64,000 bases of DNA, from assembly GCA_050174775.1 (NCBI GenBank), contig JBFXJP010000001.1:744001-808000 (forward strand), read 5' to 3'. Numbering within the stretch: the stretch's first letter is position 1; the number at the start of each line of letters is the position of its first letter. Source of the stretch: CAYPGJ01 sp050174775 (lineage in GTDB: Bacteria > Planctomycetota > Phycisphaerae > Phycisphaerales > UBA1924). This document shows positions 60,169 through 64,000 of this stretch, in pieces. Below the pieces are notes generated by a model that worked only from the letters and a program-made list of their open reading frames with translations, searched no databases and had not been told where the DNA came from. The translations under genes were made by a program, and so were the position numbers.

Positions 60169-62424
60169 ATGAAGCACTGTTCTCCCAGCCGCATCAATGC
60201 GGTCGCGTTGTCTCTCGCCGCCGGCATCGCCGCAGCGCTGTCGTCTACGGCCGGCGCCCAGGTCGTCAGCCCGGTCAATTCGATTGTCGAGCCGGAGTTC
60301 GTCCCGGCGCCCGACCGCTTCACGGTGATCTTCCCGGGCGAGCGCGTCCGGACGGAAGGCCTGCGGCTCGCACGCCTGAGCACGCTGGCAGAGGGCGTCG
60401 CACCTGAGGCCATGCAGACCAAGCGGTACGTCATCCAGCTGGATGGGCCGATCACGCCCGAGCGCCGGGACGCGCTCGAGGGCGCCGGCGTTCGTCTGGG
60501 CAACTACCTCCCGGCCAACGCGTACGTGGTCACGATCGATCGGAACGCACGCGCCTCGACGCTCGACCTGATCGACTTCGTGCAGTGGGGCACGGAGCTG
60601 CGCCCGGAATGGAAGGTCGATCCGAAGATCGGTCAGCGCGAGTACGTCTCGCCCGAGCGTCTTGAGATCGCGTCGCGCGGTGAGGTCGCACTTTGGGCGC
60701 ATCTCTTCGAGGGCGAGATCGGCGAGGCCACCAAGACCGCGATCGCGGCCATCCCGGGCGTCCGCGTCCTGGGCGTCAGCAGCGAGGCCGGGAGCACGGT
60801 CGTCGCGCTGACCGCTGCACCGGAAGCCGCTAAGGCGGTCGCCGCCCTGAGCGCCGTGCAGTACGTCGAGGAGGCCCCTGAAGCCACCCTGCGCAACTCC
60901 ACGTCGCGCACGATCGTGCAGAGCGGCGCGGTCGGGCCGACGCCGTTCTACGACAACGGCATCACGGGTCTGGGCCAGGTCGTCGGCGTGCAGGACAGCC
61001 GCATGGACCTCAACCACTGCTCGTTCCGCGACACCGTCGCGCCCGGCCCCACACACCGCAAGGTGCTCGCGTTCAATTCGTCCTCGGGCTCGGCGGCATC
61101 GCACGGCACGCATGTGGCGGGCACGATCGCGGGCGACAACGGCGACACGACGGACACGCGCGGCGTGGCGTACGACGCAAAGATCGTCTTCAACCTGACG
61201 CCGAACGACGTTTCGACGGGAACGACCTTCCTCAGCCGCCTGACCCAGCACCACACACAGGGCGCCCGCGTGCACACCAACTCCTGGGGCGCGGACGGGC
61301 GCACGGACTACAACGGCTGGGCCTGGGCCGTCGACAAGTTCTCCCGCGACAACGAGGACAGTGTGGTCGCGTTTGCCGTGACCAACCAGTCCGTCCTGTA
61401 CACGCCTGAGAACGGCAAGTCGTGCCTCGCGGTCGGCGCCTCGCAGGACAACTCCTCGATCAACAACCACTGCTCGGGTGGTCAAGGCCCCACGGCCGAC
61501 GGCCGGCGCAAGCCCGAGGTGTACGCCCCGGGCTGCAGCACCTCGTCCGCGTCGTCCGGCACCACCTGCGGCCTTCGGAGCCTGACCGGCACGTCCATGG
61601 CGTGCCCCGCTGTGTCTGGCGCCACGGCCCTGATGCGGCAGTACTTCACGGACGGGTATTACCCGACCGGCGCCGCGGTCCCCGCCAACGGCTTCACGCC
61701 CACCGGGGCGCTCCTCCGCGCCATGGTCATCAACGGCTCTGTCGACATGACGGGCATCTCCGGCTACCCGAGCAACCGTGAGGGCTGGGGCCGGCTCGTC
61801 GGGGACGTCTCGGCGCACTTCGCCGGCGACACCCGCACGCTGATCGTCCGTGACGTCCGCAACTCGTCTCCCGAGTCGCTGAACACGGGCGGCATGATGA
61901 CCTGGGACTTCGACGTGAACGGCTCTTCCGAGCAGCTCCGCGTCACGATGACCTTCACCGACGTCCCCGCGAGCTTGGGCGCGTCGTTCACCCCGGTCAA
62001 CAACCTCGATCTCGAGGTCGTTGATCCGAGCGGCACGGTCTACAAGGGCAACAACTTCAACACGACGACCGGCGTCTCCAACAGCGGCGGCAGCGCGGAC
62101 GCCATCAACTCCACCGAGCAGGTGCACATCACCAACCCCTCGACGGGCACGTGGACGGTCCGCGTCCTCGGCACGGCCGTGAATCAGGAGACGCAGGGCT
62201 TCGCTCTGGTCATCACCGGCGACGTCGATGAGGTCACGACGGTGTCCTGCCTCGGCGACGCGAACGGCGACGGCATCGTCAACTTCGCCGACCTCAACAT
62301 CGTCCTGAGCGAGTTCGGGCAGGTCGGCGTCGGTCTGCAGGGCGACGTCACCGGGGACGGCACGGTGAACTTTGCCGACCTCAACCTGATTCTCAGCAAC
62401 TTCGGCGGCTGCAACACACGGTAA
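60169..62424 (+). CDS. Secreted subtilase (S8 serine protease) with C-terminal dockerin repeats
   Basis: 751 residues from ATG 60169. A signal peptide (AVALSLAAGIAAALSSTAGA) precedes a propeptide-like region. The subtilisin triad is Asp in VVGVQDSRMDLNHCSF, His in ASHGTHVAGTIAGDNGDTTD and Ser in LTGTSMACPAVSGATALM. A beta-sandwich domain of proprotein-convertase type follows (VNNLDLEVVDPSGTVYKGNN; GTWTVRVLGTAVNQETQGFA). The end has two dockerin-like EF-hand repeats (CLGDANGDGIVNFADLNIVL; GDVTGDGTVNFADLNLILSN). It is an exported protease likely active outside the cell. A bidirectional terminator lies after it. Confidence 0.93.
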   Translation: MKHCSPSRINAVALSLAAGIAAALSSTAGAQVVSPVNSIVEPEFVPAPDRFTVIFPGERVRTEGLRLARLSTLAEGVAPEAMQTKRYVIQLDGPITPERRDALEGAGVRLGNYLPANAYVVTIDRNARASTLDLIDFVQWGTELRPEWKVDPKIGQREYVSPERLEIASRGEVALWAHLFEGEIGEATKTAIAAIPGVRVLGVSSEAGSTVVALTAAPEAAKAVAALSAVQYVEEAPEATLRNSTSRTIVQSGAVGPTPFYDNGITGLGQVVGVQDSRMDLNHCSFRDTVAPGPTHRKVLAFNSSSGSAASHGTHVAGTIAGDNGDTTDTRGVAYDAKIVFNLTPNDVSTGTTFLSRLTQHHTQGARVHTNSWGADGRTDYNGWAWAVDKFSRDNEDSVVAFAVTNQSVLYTPENGKSCLAVGASQDNSSINNHCSGGQGPTADGRRKPEVYAPGCSTSSASSGTTCGLRSLTGTSMACPAVSGATALMRQYFTDGYYPTGAAVPANGFTPTGALLRAMVINGSVDMTGISGYPSNREGWGRLVGDVSAHFAGDTRTLIVRDVRNSSPESLNTGGMMTWDFDVNGSSEQLRVTMTFTDVPASLGASFTPVNNLDLEVVDPSGTVYKGNNFNTTTGVSNSGGSADAINSTEQVHITNPSTGTWTVRVLGTAVNQETQGFALVITGDVDEVTTVSCLGDANGDGIVNFADLNIVLSEFGQVGVGLQGDVTGDGTVNFADLNLILSNFGGCNTR

Positions 62425-62452
62425 TCACCGTCTCGGACAACGCACGATCCAC

Positions 62453-62486
62453 AAAAAGGCCCGCCCTCTCGAGGGGCGGGCCTTTT
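62453..62486. terminator. Bidirectional rho-independent terminator
   Basis: A 13-bp inverted repeat (AAAAGGCCCGCCC, 62454-62466, with GGGCGGGCCTTTT, 62474-62486) surrounds a 7-base loop. T tracts fall at the 3' side on either strand. It serves the subtilase gene (plus) and the convergent dockerin-tailed protein at 62524 (minus). Confidence 0.85.
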
Positions 62487-62523
62487 CAATTGTGCTGTGA
62501 TCTGCGTCTCTCGAACCGGCGTC

Positions 62524-64000
62524 TCAGGCTCCGCACGTATGGCCGAAGAACGAGAGCACGATGTTCAGGTCGATGAAGGTGACCTGGCCGTCCGCGTTGA
62601 GATCGCCGCTCGTGCCGACCGGGACGTTCTGGCCGAAGAACGAGAGCACGATGTTCAGGTCGAGGAAATCGACACGCCGGTCACCATTGGCGTCGCCCGG
62701 GCACGCGGCGCCCGCCGCACGCACCTTGACCGCACCCGGCTCGTAGATGACCTCCCACGAGGCGCTGAGGGGAGGGGACGCCTGCACGGTCGAGAACGTG
62801 CCGGTGACGTTCGGCGCCGTCAGAACGGTGAACGTTGTGCCGCCCGGCGGGCTGAACCCGCTGACCAGATTCAGCACGAGGGTTCCCGCGATCGATGCGG
62901 CGCCCGAGACGGCAAGGACATCGTGCTGCGTGCCGGGGGTCGTGCCTGCGAGGTCGATGCGGAGCGTCGCGCCACTGGTCTGTGTGTACGGACCCTGCAC
63001 GGACAGCTGCCCGGTGGGGCTCGTGGTCGAGCCCGGAGCCGTGACGCCTGCCACGTTCACCGCGCCCTGTACTGTCGAGTCACCCGCGAGCGTGCCGGTT
63101 GCGCCCACACGAATGGTCGGGGCCATGGCGGTCCCGCCTGATTGCACGCGCAGCGTGCCGGTCCCCCCGGCAGCGTTTGACGGGCCGAGTCCCACCCTTA
63201 GGTCGCCCGTGCACGTCCACGACGAGCCGGCGCCGGAAATCTCGGCCACACCGACCGAGCCGGCAAGCCGACCCACATACCCCTCCACGGAGGTCACCAG
63301 ACCGCCGTTCTGCACCCGGAGTGTTCCGTTGGAGGCCCAGCCGGCCACCATGGAACCACCCTGCACGGTCCACTTGGACCCGGAGCCGGTGATGGTTGCC
63401 GTGCCGTTTCCTGCGTTTTGCAGCCCGATGATCGCGCCCGTCTGGGAGGGCGACGTGGAGCCGCTCGATCGCACCTCGCCCCCGTTCTCCACAACGAGCG
63501 TGCCGATGCCGTCGCGACCGACCTGGAGCTGTGCGCTCGGGATCGACACGAGCGTCCCCGCCTGACGCACGGTAAGCGTGCCGTTGCTCCCTGCATCGAC
63601 GCCGACGAACCCGGCCTGTTGCGGGAGCACCTGCGCCTGACCCTCGATCGTGGCCGTGCCCGTGCCGGACGCGCCGACCTGCAAGCTGATGCCCGGCTCC
63701 CAACGGGATGCAGCGCCGGTGATGTTCACGTGCCCCATGCCGCCTGCGAGTGAGCCGACGCGCGTGACGTTCGTGATGAGTTTGCCACCCCCGGAGACGT
63801 TGATCGTGGCTGTCCCACCATCCCCGATATCCATCTCATCGAAGGCCTGAAACAGCGCGCCTTGCCCGGAGATATTGGCCACCGCCTGCGAGGTGAACTG
63901 TGACGCCATTCGGAGCGTCCCGCACGCGGCCGTGCCGCCTGTATTCACGTTCAGCGTCGGGTCGCCACCCAGCCCGAGGAACAGGAATTGCCCACTCGTC
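62524..64000 (-). CDS. Secreted beta-repeat protein with two dockerin repeats (5' end outside window)
   Basis: The frame is open from the right window edge to the stop at 62524, giving about 492 residues; the N-terminus is missing. The first two thirds contain repeats of the beta-helix or autotransporter-passenger type, such as GTATINVSGGGKLITNVTRV, GTLTVRQAGTLVSIPSAQLQ, GTLVVENGGEVRSSGS and GTLRVQNGGLVTSVEGYVGR. They are followed by GPYTQTSGATLRIDLAGTTP, as in the end module of such proteins. Two dockerin-like repeats close it (CPGDANGDRRVDFLDLNIVL; SGDLNADGQVTFIDLNIVLS). It is likely exported and forms an extended surface structure. Confidence 0.85.
   Translation of the reverse strand, partial: TSGQFLFLGLGGDPTLNVNTGGTAACGTLRMASQFTSQAVANISGQGALFQAFDEMDIGDGGTATINVSGGGKLITNVTRVGSLAGGMGHVNITGAASRWEPGISLQVGASGTGTATIEGQAQVLPQQAGFVGVDAGSNGTLTVRQAGTLVSIPSAQLQVGRDGIGTLVVENGGEVRSSGSTSPSQTGAIIGLQNAGNGTATITGSGSKWTVQGGSMVAGWASNGTLRVQNGGLVTSVEGYVGRLAGSVGVAEISGAGSSWTCTGDLRVGLGPSNAAGGTGTLRVQSGGTAMAPTIRVGATGTLAGDSTVQGAVNVAGVTAPGSTTSPTGQLSVQGPYTQTSGATLRIDLAGTTPGTQHDVLAVSGAASIAGTLVLNLVSGFSPPGGTTFTVLTAPNVTGTFSTVQASPPLSASWEVIYEPGAVKVRAAGAACPGDANGDRRVDFLDLNIVLSFFGQNVPVGTSGDLNADGQVTFIDLNIVLSFFGHTCGA

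Overview
The window is a high-GC stretch of a bacterial chromosome, most likely from a planctomycete of the class Phycisphaerae. I infer this from secreted proteins ending in dockerin-like repeats (GDxNxDGxVNFxDLNxVLSxFG), LamG-type secreted proteins, a DsbD/YdjY/TPR-lipoprotein repertoire typical of planctomycetes, and the unusual arrangement of core operons. No rRNA, tRNA, CRISPR array, transposase or phage module was seen. Both ends cut through genes for secreted proteins.

Layout. (1) 1-5.4 kb: secreted LamG protein (cut at the left edge), FAD amine/glycine-oxidase-like enzyme, DegT-type aminotransferase, second LamG protein with dockerin repeats. (2) 5.5-9.8 kb, minus: pyruvate dehydrogenase operon pdhA-pdhB-[membrane protein]-pdhC with a candidate promoter. 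(3) 9.8-13.2 kb, minus: secreted beta-propeller protein, YdjY-like protein, and the rpsP-trmD-rplS ribosome cluster without rimM. (4) 13.3-16.8 kb: DsbD, a lone fliM and a STAS protein. (5) 16.85-27.6 kb, plus: a strong sigma70-like promoter, a long structured leader ending in an antiterminator/terminator pair, then nusA-infB-DUF503-rbfA-[degenerate Nth-like]-[giant TPR lipoprotein] and yebC; rimP is not upstream of nusA. (6) 27.6-35.7 kb: sppA-zincin-pyrD, a TPR-YggX fusion, DUF58, a 3D-domain protein, a PfkB sugar kinase and a TauE-type transporter. (7) 35.7-38.8 kb: a repeat-rich intergenic region and an 898-aa secreted repeat protein. (8) 38.9-42.1 kb: a small uncharacterised DUF2589 cluster with a divergent peptidoglycan-binding/M15 peptidase gene. 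(9) 42.2-47.5 kb: htpX and a reduced division/cell-wall cluster rsmH-[LysM]-ftsL-like-ftsI. (10) 47.5-49.8 kb: lipoprotein SppA, zinc-ribbon protein, OmpH-like chaperone. (11) 49.9-59.9 kb, minus: tig-amidohydrolase-[SHOCT]-clpX-RND adaptor-RND pump-lipB. (12) 60-64 kb: secreted subtilase with dockerin repeats, a bidirectional terminator and a repeat-rich secreted protein cut by the right edge.

The most striking non-coding element is the nusA leader (16874-17182). A consensus-like promoter is followed by a chain of hairpins. A perfect 9-bp stem there competes for the same bases with a GC-rich terminator hairpin that runs into a T tract. The most interesting uncharacterised protein locus is the DUF2589 cluster, in which two adjacent genes share an (I/L)PxxR(I/L)xE...DF motif and one carries an inserted pair of GSGYTSAPTV repeats. 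All family assignments rest on reading the translated sequence; no database search was run.
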